Positions 44,509 through 52,402 of a stretch of 64,000 nt of DNA are shown here, piece by piece (positions within the stretch are counted from its first letter, which is position 1; every line of letters starts with the position of its first letter). This DNA comes from TMP-7 sp038212445 (lineage in GTDB: Bacteria > Acidobacteriota > Terriglobia > Bryobacterales > Bryobacteraceae). The translations under genes and the position numbers were made by a program. The notes beneath the pieces are model-generated. The model saw nothing but the letters and a program-made list of their open reading frames with translations, ran no database searches and was not told the origin of the DNA. The stretch is taken from NCBI GenBank assembly GCA_038212445.1, contig JBBQUM010000004.1:248001-312000 (forward strand), written 5' to 3'.

Positions 44509-45353
44509 AGAAACTTGAGTGAGTTGGAGAGGTACGCCTTGAGTTCGCTTCGTTTGACGACAGCGTCAAGAAAGCCGTGCTTGAGTAGAAACTCGCTCCG
44601 CTGAAACCCTTCAGGTAGTTTCTGACGGATGGTTTGTTCGATTACGCGCGGACCGGCAAAACCGATCAGTGCGCCGGGTTCACCAATATTGAGATCGCCC
44701 AACATGGCAAAGCTTGCAGTAACTCCGCCGGTGGTGGGGTCTGTAAGGATGCTGATAAACGGAACTCGCGCTTCATCCAGGCGCATCAGCACCGCGGAGA
44801 TTTTCGCCAGTTGCATCAGGCTCACGGCGCCTTCCTGCATACGTGCCCCGCCCGACGCTGACACGATGATCAGCGGCGACCGCTCAGCAATCGATCGCTC
44901 TACGGCACGAGTGATTTTTTCGCCCACCACGGACCCCATGCTGCCGCCGATGAACTTGAGCTCCATGGCGCAGATATTGACGTGGCGTCCATCCAGTTTG
45001 CCGGCCCCGCAAATAACGGCGTCTTTGGGACCATCGCCATTCTGCATCGCCTTCAGCCGGTCGCGATAGGGCTTGGAATCGACGAACCGAAGCGGATCGG
45101 ATGAGTGCATGGCATTGTCAAACGTCTCAAACCTGCCGTCGTCGAACAGGAGTTCAAGACGGGTACGCGCATCGATTCGAAAATGGAAGTTGCATTTTGG
45201 ACAGACCTGCAGCGTCTCATCGAGAGTTTTACGCCAAATGATCTGACCGCAACTGTCGCATTTCAACCAGAGCCCTTCGGTTTGCACGTGCTTGACGGCA
45301 TCGGGCTGGCTGGCGCCCTCCATTGAGGGTTTTTGACGGGTGAACCAAGCCAT
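44499..45353 (-). CDS. accD: Acetyl-CoA carboxylase carboxyltransferase beta subunit
   Basis: First committed step of fatty-acid synthesis, with AccA. The zinc ribbon has C32, C35, C51 and C54 (KCDSCGQ, VCPKCNF). The carboxyltransferase core shows ASGGARMQEGAVSLMQLAK, ILTDPTTGGVTASFAMLGD, and IGFAGPRVIEQT. The 284-residue length is normal. The D-aminoacylase gene is coupled behind it, an unusual partner. accA is not in the window. Confidence 0.95.
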   Translation of the reverse strand: MAWFTRQKPSMEGASQPDAVKHVQTEGLWLKCDSCGQIIWRKTLDETLQVCPKCNFHFRIDARTRLELLFDDGRFETFDNAMHSSDPLRFVDSKPYRDRLKAMQNGDGPKDAVICGAGKLDGRHVNICAMELKFIGGSMGSVVGEKITRAVERSIAERSPLIIVSASGGARMQEGAVSLMQLAKISAVLMRLDEARVPFISILTDPTTGGVTASFAMLGDLNIGEPGALIGFAGPRVIEQTIRQKLPEGFQRSEFLLKHGFLDAVVKRSELKAYLSNSLKFLCD

Positions 45354-45400
45354 CTAATCTTCGAGGTTAGCACGTGCACCCTGTTATCCTGGAGCACACT

Positions 45401-46498
45401 ATGCTTCGCAGAAGCCTTTTTGCGGCTCCACTTGCAGCTTTTCCACTTGCGGCGGCGGCTCCGGACGCTCGCGTATACGCTTCTGGAGACGGGCTTTCAC
45501 TGTCGACTGATGAATACGCCAAGGTGTTAAGTGGACTCGGCGAGATTGCGCGCGACGACTATTCGCGCGGAGGGGTGGTGGAACGGTTGGAGAAACGCAT
45601 GGCGGAGGTCCTGGGTAAGGAAGCCGCCGTCTGGATGCCTACCGGGACCTTAGCCAACCAGATCGCGGTGAGAGTGCTTGCCACGGGCGGCAGGCGGGTG
45701 CTGGTTCAAGAACAAAGCCATCTCTACAACGACTGTGGCGACTGCTCACAAACTCTCAGTAATTTGACACTGATGCCGCTAGCGACCGGGCGTTCCACGT
45801 TCAAGCTGGATGATGTGGAAGCGGCGGCGAACCAGGCAATGACAGGGCGCGTGGTGGTTCCAGTGGGTGCGTTGCAGGTGGAAACTCCGGTACGGCGGTT
45901 GCACGGGGAGCGTTTTGATTTTGAAGAGATGAAGCGGATTGCGGGTTGGGCCAGGCAGCAGAAGGTCGGTCTTCATCTGGACGGCGCCAGGCTGTTTCTT
46001 GAATCTGCCTACACGGGTCATCCGGTGCGCGAGTATGCGGCGATGTTCGATACCGTCTACGTCTCGATGTACAAGTACTTCAACTCTGCCAGCGGCGCAA
46101 TGCTGGCGGGTCCGCGGAGTTTGATGGAGGGGCTGTATCACACGCGAAGGATGTTCGGCGGAGGATTGCCGCACGTCTGGCCGTTTGCGGCGATAGCCCT
46201 GCATTATCTTGACGGATTTGAGGCGCGGTTCCGGAAGGCGGTGGAGACATCGGAGCGCGTCATCACGACGCTGCGGCAGGACCCCAGTTTTGAGATCCAG
46301 CGGATCCCCAACGGGACGAACATATTCCGGCTGCGGACGACGAACGTGAATGTACCAACGTATCGCGGCCGACTGGACGCTGCTGGCGTCACAGCCGGAG
46401 CCGATGTTGAGGGATGGTTCCTGATGCAGGTCAACGAGACTTGGGCGCGCGTGCCAGCGGAAGAAATCGCTGGGCGCTTTAGGCGGGCGCTCGGATAA
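45401..46498 (+). CDS. Exported threonine aldolase-like PLP enzyme
   Basis: A 365-residue fold-type I PLP enzyme of the beta-eliminating lyase/threonine aldolase family. Seen: GDGLSLSTDEYAKV, WMPTGTLANQIAV, QEQSHLYNDCG, VGLHLDGARLFLES (Asp for the pyridine ring) and SMYKYFNSASGAML (Schiff-base Lys). The N terminus is MLRRSLFAAPLAAFPLAAAA, a twin-arginine type signal, so it is predicted to be folded with cofactor and exported by Tat. ATG 45401 is preferred to 45374 for the GGAG upstream. Periplasmic PLP enzymes are uncommon; racemase activity is an alternative. Confidence 0.8.
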   Translation: MLRRSLFAAPLAAFPLAAAAPDARVYASGDGLSLSTDEYAKVLSGLGEIARDDYSRGGVVERLEKRMAEVLGKEAAVWMPTGTLANQIAVRVLATGGRRVLVQEQSHLYNDCGDCSQTLSNLTLMPLATGRSTFKLDDVEAAANQAMTGRVVVPVGALQVETPVRRLHGERFDFEEMKRIAGWARQQKVGLHLDGARLFLESAYTGHPVREYAAMFDTVYVSMYKYFNSASGAMLAGPRSLMEGLYHTRRMFGGGLPHVWPFAAIALHYLDGFEARFRKAVETSERVITTLRQDPSFEIQRIPNGTNIFRLRTTNVNVPTYRGRLDAAGVTAGADVEGWFLMQVNETWARVPAEEIAGRFRRALG

Positions 46499-46501
46499 AT
46501 C

Positions 46502-46951
46502 CTAGGGCGTAGAAGGCAGAGTCTTGACGCGGTAGATGGTGGTGGATCCGCCGGGCAGCACCGCTCCGATTGCGGCACCTCCGGCGGCGCCGCCAATGCT
46601 GGCGAGCATTGCATTGTTGCAGCCGTCGTTGGTCTCGGCGCAGGCGACGCCAAAGCGCATTGCACCCGCTCCAACGAGTCCACCCACCACCCCGAGGATT
46701 ACTCCGTTTCGAATCCGGTGTGGATTGGTCTTGACGGAAACACGAACGACGGAGTTCTTCGGAATGGCCTGATCGGCGCCTCCGGATTCGATCACGAGAT
46801 TGTCGGCGGAAGTACTCCGGAAACTACCGGAGACCGAACTCTGGTTCACTTGGACGACGTGAATCCGGTCACCGGGTTTCAGGCGCGATAATTCAGACCA
46901 GTCAGCTTCACCGGCGAGAATCAGGGTGAGTGCCAGCACTGCGCCGGTCAT
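46502..46951 (-). CDS. Small exported glycine-zipper-like protein
   Basis: A 149-residue protein with a signal peptide (MTGAVLALTLILAGEADW), a beta-rich domain (LKPGDRIHVVQVNQSSVSG, NSVVRVSVKT) that recalls small SH3/LSM-like folds, and a Gly-rich C-terminal membrane segment (GVILGVVGGLVGAGAM, IGGAAGGAAIGAVLPGG). ATG 46951 is used because it overlaps the peroxiredoxin stop by four bases (ATGA). Function is not recognised. It converges with the threonine aldolase-like gene three bases away. Confidence 0.65.
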   Translation of the reverse strand: MTGAVLALTLILAGEADWSELSRLKPGDRIHVVQVNQSSVSGSFRSTSADNLVIESGGADQAIPKNSVVRVSVKTNPHRIRNGVILGVVGGLVGAGAMRFGVACAETNDGCNNAMLASIGGAAGGAAIGAVLPGGSTTIYRVKTLPSTP

Positions 46952-47607
46952 TTCGGCTGCGGCACGATGCGGAGATAAGGCTTGGGCGACTTCCAACCAT
47001 CGGGATACTTCAGTTTCGCTTCCTCCTCGGTCACTGCCGGGAGAATGATGACGTCGTCGCCGTTGCGCCAATTCACCGGGGTTGCGACTTTGTGCTTGGC
47101 CGTGAGTTGAATCGAATCGAGCACCCGAAGCACTTCGTCGAAGTTGCGGCCGGTGCTCATGGGATAGCTCAGCATCAGCTTGATCTTCTTGTCGGGGCCG
47201 ACAATGAACACGGTGCGGACGGTGGCATTGGTGGCCGCGGTACGCCCTTCTGAAGTACTGCCGGCGTCGGCGGGCAGCATGCCATAGAGCTTGGCGACAC
47301 TGAGGTCGGGATCGCCAATCATCGGATAGTTCACCTTGTGACCCTGCGTCTCCTCAATGTCTCCGGCCCATTTGCCGTGGCTGGCAACAGGGTCGACACT
47401 CAGCCCGATGATCTTGCAGTTGCGCTTTTCAAACTCCGGTTGCAGGCCGGCCATGTATCCAAGTTCGGTGGTGCACACCGGCGTAAAGTCCTTGGGATGG
47501 GAGAAAAGGATTGCCCAACCATCTCCGATCCAGTCGTGGAAGTGGATACTCCCTTGAGTGGTTTCGGCGGTAAAATTCGGTGCTTCGTCGTTGATTCGTA
47601 GATTCAT
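46948..47607 (-). CDS. 1-Cys peroxiredoxin (Prx6 type)
   Basis: A 219-residue thiol peroxidase reducing hydrogen peroxide and organic peroxides. The peroxidatic C45 is in HPKDFTPVCTTELG (PxxxTxxC). The long C-terminal extension (NATVRTVFIVGPDKKIKL, WRNGDDVIILPAVTEEEA, KYPDGW) is typical for the Prx6 group with no resolving cysteine. It leads an operon with the glycine-zipper protein. Confidence 0.93.
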   Translation of the reverse strand: MNLRINDEAPNFTAETTQGSIHFHDWIGDGWAILFSHPKDFTPVCTTELGYMAGLQPEFEKRNCKIIGLSVDPVASHGKWAGDIEETQGHKVNYPMIGDPDLSVAKLYGMLPADAGSTSEGRTAATNATVRTVFIVGPDKKIKLMLSYPMSTGRNFDEVLRVLDSIQLTAKHKVATPVNWRNGDDVIILPAVTEEEAKLKYPDGWKSPKPYLRIVPQPK

Positions 47608-47685
47608 ATCGGAGTCTCTTTAGTCTTAGGGATTGTCACTGTTACCAGACCCGGGTGTCAAGCGCGGGTTTGCTAGAATCGGCGC

Positions 47686-48837
47686 TTGCGAACGCTTTTC
47701 GCCTTACTGTTTACGTGGGTGTCGGCGTGCGGAAATTCGTCCTGGAGCGGCGACGGCCGTGCCGCGACGATCGCGCAGGCGCGATCCTTTTTACAAGAGA
47801 GGCCGGTTACCATCACTGCGTCGGCGAGCACGCGCAGCGCTGGCGGAAGGCACGATTTCTTTTCCGAGGGCGACTACTGGTGGCCCGATCCCAACAATCC
47901 GGATGGTCCCTATATCCAGCGCGACGGAATGACGAACCCGGAAAACTTCGTTGAGCACAGGCGCGCGATGATGCGGCTCAGCGTACAAGTTCCAGCACTC
48001 GCTGCCGCCTGGAAACTCACGCATGACTCGCGGTTTGCCCGACACGCCGCTCTACATCTACGAGCGTGGTTCATCGATCCCGAGACTCGCATGAATCCGA
48101 ACCTGCAGTATGCGCAAGCAATTCATGGACGGGTGACCGGCCGCGGGATCGGCATCATCGACACGCTGCATCTGGTGGAAGTAGCTCGCGCGGTTGAGGT
48201 GCTCGTGCCGTCGAAGGCGCTGTCGAGCGAGGACACCCGGGAAATACGGAAATGGTTCGCCGCCTACCTGACATGGATGACAACCAGCCCCAACGGCATG
48301 GAGGAGAGGGATGCGAAGAACAACCATGGGACCTGCTGGCTGCTGCAGGTGGCGGAGTTTACTCACCTGACACGCAACGAAGAGCTTCAGGCGTACTGTC
48401 GGAATCGCTTCAAGACGCTCGTGATTCCAACGCAGATGGCTGAAGACGGCAGCTTTCCTCTCGAAGTCCGGCGCACCAAGCCATACGGATATTCGCTGTT
48501 CAATCTCGAAGCCATGGCCGGGATTTGCCAAGCGCTTTCGACGCCGGATGACAACTTATGGGAGTTTGAACTTCCGGATGGCCGGGGCATGGCGCGGGCG
48601 ATGGCATTCATGACACCCTACATCCGCGATAAGCGCAAATGGCCCTATCCGCCGGATGTGATGTACGACGACCAGTGGCCGGTGAGGCAGACCAGCCTGC
48701 TGTTCGCCGGCGTCTCCTTGAAGCGTCCGGATTACATCGCGCTCTGGCAATCGCTGAAGCCTTACGCCGAGGTTGAAGAGGTGGTGCGAAATTTCTTCCT
48801 GCGCCAGCCGGAGTTGTGGCTCAGTTCAAAGCAATAA
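47686..48837 (+). CDS. Alginate lyase-like (PL5 superfamily) exported protein
   Basis: A 383-residue protein with a TTG start and a short hydrophobic N terminus ending in SAC, possibly a lipoprotein signal. An alpha/alpha toroid follows: FFSEGDYWWPDPNNPDGPYI, HLRAWFIDPETRMNPNLQ, KNNHGTCWLLQVAEF (family NNH catalytic region) and YGYSLFNLEAMAGIC. The family cuts uronate-containing polysaccharides by beta-elimination. The sulfatase gene converges and overlaps it by 17 bases. Substrate is not certain; alginate is only one option. Confidence 0.82.
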   Translation: MRTLFALLFTWVSACGNSSWSGDGRAATIAQARSFLQERPVTITASASTRSAGGRHDFFSEGDYWWPDPNNPDGPYIQRDGMTNPENFVEHRRAMMRLSVQVPALAAAWKLTHDSRFARHAALHLRAWFIDPETRMNPNLQYAQAIHGRVTGRGIGIIDTLHLVEVARAVEVLVPSKALSSEDTREIRKWFAAYLTWMTTSPNGMEERDAKNNHGTCWLLQVAEFTHLTRNEELQAYCRNRFKTLVIPTQMAEDGSFPLEVRRTKPYGYSLFNLEAMAGICQALSTPDDNLWEFELPDGRGMARAMAFMTPYIRDKRKWPYPPDVMYDDQWPVRQTSLLFAGVSLKRPDYIALWQSLKPYAEVEEVVRNFFLRQPELWLSSKQ

Positions 48838-50689
48838 GGTCGCGCATGTAAGCAGCCGGGCGAGAGTTTCGAAGAGTGCGCGGCGGCGTTCTCAGGCCAA
48901 GCGTGCGGGCAACTTCACCAGCGAACGTGACGCAGTCCTTGTCCAACAGGTGATAGGACCCATCGCATTTCCAGCGCTCGATCACATGTTCAACTGTTTG
49001 ATAGAGGGCCGGGGTGACGTAGACGACCAAGCGGTCGACGGCGCGCGGAAGCGCGTGAGTGGCGAGCAGGTCATCCAGAATGACGCCGCGGACGGCGCGA
49101 GTGGCGGCACGCGCGGTACTTACATCGGGATGAGGATAAAAGCCATAGGCTTCGACACGGGTTCGGAAACCGCGGGAGTCCTCGCGTTCGAGGGAGACAA
49201 AGGCATGGCTGGGGAGGCCACCGGTGGCATAGAAGATGACGGCTTGGCGGTCGCCGCGCGCGGTGGGGTCGGAGAGGTCGATCATTCGGGACACGCTGTC
49301 CTGGCCCTGCGCGCGTAGATATTCGTCCACCGAGTAGTAGGCGCGGTCCCGGTAAAGGCGGCTGTTGTCCTCCACCGGTTCGCTCCAGTTGTTGAGCCAG
49401 GAATCGCCGGTACGCCGCATCCAGGACGCGAGGCGCTGATCCATTTGTGCGACGAGCTTTTCGTCGCCGGCGAGGTTTTCCTGTTGGAACGGATCGTTGA
49501 GATTGTCGTAGAGCAGCCAGGGCTCGTCCTCATACCTAGCGTAGGTGTAGCGATGACTCCGGAGGCCGCGCCATCCCGCTTCAACGCCGTCGCCGCGATA
49601 GGGCCCGAAGATCTGGAGGTAGGCCTCGGAAGGCCCTGGCGCGCCAGTGGTGAGGGCGGTAGTGAGGTTGGAGCCTTGCATCGATGCCGGAACCGGAACT
49701 CCGCACAAGCCGAGCAGCGTCGGGGCGAAGTCGACGTGCGAGAAGAGAGCGTCGGAGACGCTCGCCGGTTTGATGGAGCGCGGGAATCTGACGATGCCCG
49801 GCACGTGTATCGATTCTTCCCACGGTTTGCGTTTGAGACGTGCGCCCTGCGATCCGAGCATGTCGCCGTGGTCGGAGGTGAACAAGACGATGGTGTCCTG
49901 GCCGTATCCGAGCGCGTCGAGTTCTCCAATCAGGCGGCCCACCTGAGCGTCGACAGCGCTAATCATCGCGTAATACTCGGCGATATTTTCAGGCGTCGCG
50001 CCACCCGGTTTGAAGTTAGGACGAAGTTCGAGCGTAGCCGGATCGTAGAGCCGCGAGTACTCGGGAGGAGCCTTGTAGGGATCGTGCGGCGGTCCCATTT
50101 GCACGGTGAGAAAGAAGGGTCGATGGTCTCCAGAGTGAGAGCGGAGGAACTCGACCGCAAGGTCCGTCCAGCCGTCCGCCTCGAATCCCTTCACCGGCAG
50201 GGGCTCAGGGCTGTCGCGGAAGTACTGTGTATTGAAGTGAGCGTGGCTGCATTCATTGGCGGCCCAAGATTCGAAGCCGTGACGGCGAGGGCCGGGAGGG
50301 ACAAATCCAGGCATTCGCGGACCGCCGTCGAGATGCCACTTCCCCACGAAGCCGTTACGATAGCCGGCGTTTCGCAGGGTACTCGAGAGGGTGGGCTGTG
50401 ATTCACGAAGCCGCAGGTCGTTAGCGACCATGCCATTGCGGTGAGCATACAGGCCGGTCAGGATGTTGGCGCGGGCCGGACAACACACCGGCGTGTTGGC
50501 GATGGTGTTGCGCATCAGGATGCCTTGCGAAGCAAGCCGGTCGATGTTTGGCGACTGCACATTGGGGTCGCCCATCACGCCGAGTGCGCAGGCGCGAAGT
50601 TGGTCGGGAAGGATGAGAAGGATGTTGGGCCGCCGTGGCGCGGGGGCGGCCGCCGCACTGGCCGAAAGCAGAAACAGGCGGCGGTTCAT
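48821..50689 (-). CDS. Sulfatase with an extra C-terminal papain-like (permuted NlpC/P60-like) domain
   Basis: A 622-residue protein with a twin-arginine type signal (MNRRLFLLSASAAAA). Residues ~20-470 form an S1-type sulfatase: ILLILPDQLR, the formylglycine site C69-C-P-A-R (VCCPARANILTG), KWHLDGG, FTSDHGDMLG. After it a domain of ~143 residues (480-622, bases ~48824-49252) has SHAFVSLERED with H495, VEAYGFYPHPD and, later, DKDCVTFAGEVARTLGL with C586. The His-before-Cys order suggests a permuted NlpC/P60 or LRAT-like fold. Such fusion is unusual. The sulfated or acylated substrate is unknown. Confidence 0.85.
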   Translation of the reverse strand: MNRRLFLLSASAAAAPAPRRPNILLILPDQLRACALGVMGDPNVQSPNIDRLASQGILMRNTIANTPVCCPARANILTGLYAHRNGMVANDLRLRESQPTLSSTLRNAGYRNGFVGKWHLDGGPRMPGFVPPGPRRHGFESWAANECSHAHFNTQYFRDSPEPLPVKGFEADGWTDLAVEFLRSHSGDHRPFFLTVQMGPPHDPYKAPPEYSRLYDPATLELRPNFKPGGATPENIAEYYAMISAVDAQVGRLIGELDALGYGQDTIVLFTSDHGDMLGSQGARLKRKPWEESIHVPGIVRFPRSIKPASVSDALFSHVDFAPTLLGLCGVPVPASMQGSNLTTALTTGAPGPSEAYLQIFGPYRGDGVEAGWRGLRSHRYTYARYEDEPWLLYDNLNDPFQQENLAGDEKLVAQMDQRLASWMRRTGDSWLNNWSEPVEDNSRLYRDRAYYSVDEYLRAQGQDSVSRMIDLSDPTARGDRQAVIFYATGGLPSHAFVSLEREDSRGFRTRVEAYGFYPHPDVSTARAATRAVRGVILDDLLATHALPRAVDRLVVYVTPALYQTVEHVIERWKCDGSYHLLDKDCVTFAGEVARTLGLRTPPRTLRNSRPAAYMRDLIALN

Positions 50690-50696
50690 GTGGTGC

Positions 50697-51407
50697 TTAC
50701 GCGAGCGCCGACTGCGCCGCAGCGAGGAAGTCGCGCGCCAGCGGTGGAACTTCCCCGGTCAAGGCCCGGCGTTCGTGTTGGAAGAGGGTGGCGACGAAGA
50801 ATGGGTGATCGTCGAGTTCAACGGCTCGGACAGCACCGGTGAGATCGCGCGCGACCGGCTTGAGATGCCCGTCGAATAGTCGCGCTTCGAATTCGGCATT
50901 CAGTCCGTAATTGCAGTGATACTCCTCGTTGATCCGTTCCTGCTGATAGCTGGCCCGGATACGGCTCCCTTGGTCAAGGATGAGTTCTTCACGCTGCTCG
51001 ACGAGGGAACAGGAGAGAGGCGTGATGACTAAGTCAGCACCGCCAGCAGGATTGGTCTCGGCATGATCGGCCGCTTGAATGTGGCGGACGTTGCGCGCGT
51101 ACTCGATGATTGCGTGCTGAAAGCCTCCGCAAGTGCCGAGAAAAGGCCGTCGCTGTTCGCGGGCGAAGCGGATGGCCGACAGTGCGGCTTCCATGTCAGC
51201 GTAAGGACTGGCGGGGACACACCAGATGCCGCCAAACTCGGCCAGAGTGAGCGCAGGATCGCCGATTTTGGACGTGTGCAGCCATTTTTCCTCGACCATT
51301 ATCTGAAGGTCGGCCGCTGCAAGGTGCAAGGCGCGGGGAATGGCCTGATGGGCGGTGACGTTAGGGTTGAAGTCGCCGATTAGGGCGATGCGGCAGATTT
51401 TGGCCAC
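50697..51407 (-). CDS. Class I glutamine amidotransferase-like protein (CTP synthase C-terminal region-related)
   Basis: A 236-residue GATase1-fold protein related to the amidotransferase domain of CTP synthase. GGIWCVPASPYADMEAAL and the nucleophile elbow PFLGTCGGFQHAIIEYARN are clear; FFVATLFQHERRAL is the place of the catalytic His. GTG 51407 is chosen as start because family similarity begins at ICRIALIGDFNPN; frames extended upstream to 51581 would overlap the FecR gene. The family is sometimes annotated as a (seleno)protein; I see no in-frame TGA here. Role unknown. Confidence 0.78.
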   Translation of the reverse strand: MAKICRIALIGDFNPNVTAHQAIPRALHLAAADLQIMVEEKWLHTSKIGDPALTLAEFGGIWCVPASPYADMEAALSAIRFAREQRRPFLGTCGGFQHAIIEYARNVRHIQAADHAETNPAGGADLVITPLSCSLVEQREELILDQGSRIRASYQQERINEEYHCNYGLNAEFEARLFDGHLKPVARDLTGAVRAVELDDHPFFVATLFQHERRALTGEVPPLARDFLAAAQSALA

Positions 51408-51447
51408 GGAACTCAGGATAGCAGTCGGGCTTAGGGCGTTCTTGGAA

Positions 51448-52215
51448 TTACGGGAGCGGTGGTGGAGGACCGCCCGTGGGTGGAGCAGGCTTACCGGGGT
51501 CACCGGCGCCAGTGCTGCCACCGCCGCCTGGAAGGCCGGTGCCGCCGCGGGGTACGCGAGTGGCCGCTGTCTGTACGGCATCCATCAGCGAACGTAGGGC
51601 GTGCTGCAGAACAGTACCTTTATCGATCGAATGATAGGCAAGCGGTACGGTACGATCCACGGTCAAGGATTCTCCGGTATGGAGCGTCCGAGTGGTGCCG
51701 CCGCCGAGCAGCGCGTGCTCGATCACAACCTCGCCTTCGACAACTTCGATCAGGGTTGATTCGCTTTCAGGGTCGACGGTCACATCGAATGTGGTTCCGC
51801 GAACGGAAATAACCGCCGTCGGGGTAAAGATGCGGTTGTTGTTCGGTTGTCCCCAATGCTCGATATGGACCTTCACACGTCCAACGATGACGTCTATCAG
51901 ATCTTTCCAATTGGGCGCGTTCTTGCGGAAGACGACGTAGGAGTTCGGGAACACTTCGAACGTGCTGCCATCGGAGACCTGGAACACAGCGTGTCCATCC
52001 CCTCCGCTAATAATCACCTGCGTGACCTGTATACTATCGCCGATGTCGAGCGCCCACGGCCGGTTGTCTTTGAGGACGGAAACCGAACCCGTCAGGGTCA
52101 TGACTTTAGCGGCATAGGCGGGTGATTCCGTCGGTGGCGCAAACTGCGCATGCACCGATGGCGTGGCGGCGATAAACAGCGCAGCCAGCGCGGTCCACCC
52201 GGCAACCCTCAACAT
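51448..52215 (-). CDS. FecR-domain exported protein with Pro/Gly-rich tail
   Basis: A 255-residue protein with signal peptide (ALAALFIAATPSVHA). A FecR beta-domain covers ~35-185 (VMTLTGSVSVLKDNRPW, IGDSIQ, FEVFPNSYVVFRK, RIFTPTAVISVRGTTFDV, IEVVEGEVVIEH). The tail (~220-255) is low-complexity Gly/Pro. No sigma factor adjoins, so it is not the classical FecI/FecR pair; stand-alone FecR proteins are common in Acidobacteriota and may be wall-associated. The GATase1 gene follows on the same strand 40 bases later. Confidence 0.85.
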   Translation of the reverse strand: MLRVAGWTALAALFIAATPSVHAQFAPPTESPAYAAKVMTLTGSVSVLKDNRPWALDIGDSIQVTQVIISGGDGHAVFQVSDGSTFEVFPNSYVVFRKNAPNWKDLIDVIVGRVKVHIEHWGQPNNNRIFTPTAVISVRGTTFDVTVDPESESTLIEVVEGEVVIEHALLGGGTTRTLHTGESLTVDRTVPLAYHSIDKGTVLQHALRSLMDAVQTAATRVPRGGTGLPGGGGSTGAGDPGKPAPPTGGPPPPLP

Positions 52216-52402
52216 TTACGAGAACCCCCGAGCCAGGGATGTGCCCCAGCCTATCAACTAACGCAAGTACTGAAACATCAGTCTAACATCAAAAATGCTG
52301 TGCAAACTTGTGACCTGGAACTTTTTCAAGGTTCAACCGTCATGCTATCAGTAGTTTCGGCTGAAATCTGCCGATACATTAAGGGTACAATGGACTCGTC
52401 GG

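Noticed and set aside
49445..50401. A 318-codon plus-strand frame inside the sulfatase gene
   Set aside because: Antisense shadow of a complete sulfatase with all motifs.
51408..51581. N-terminal extension of the GATase1 protein to 51581
   Set aside because: It overlaps the Gly/Pro-rich 3' end of the FecR gene and has no similarity to the family.
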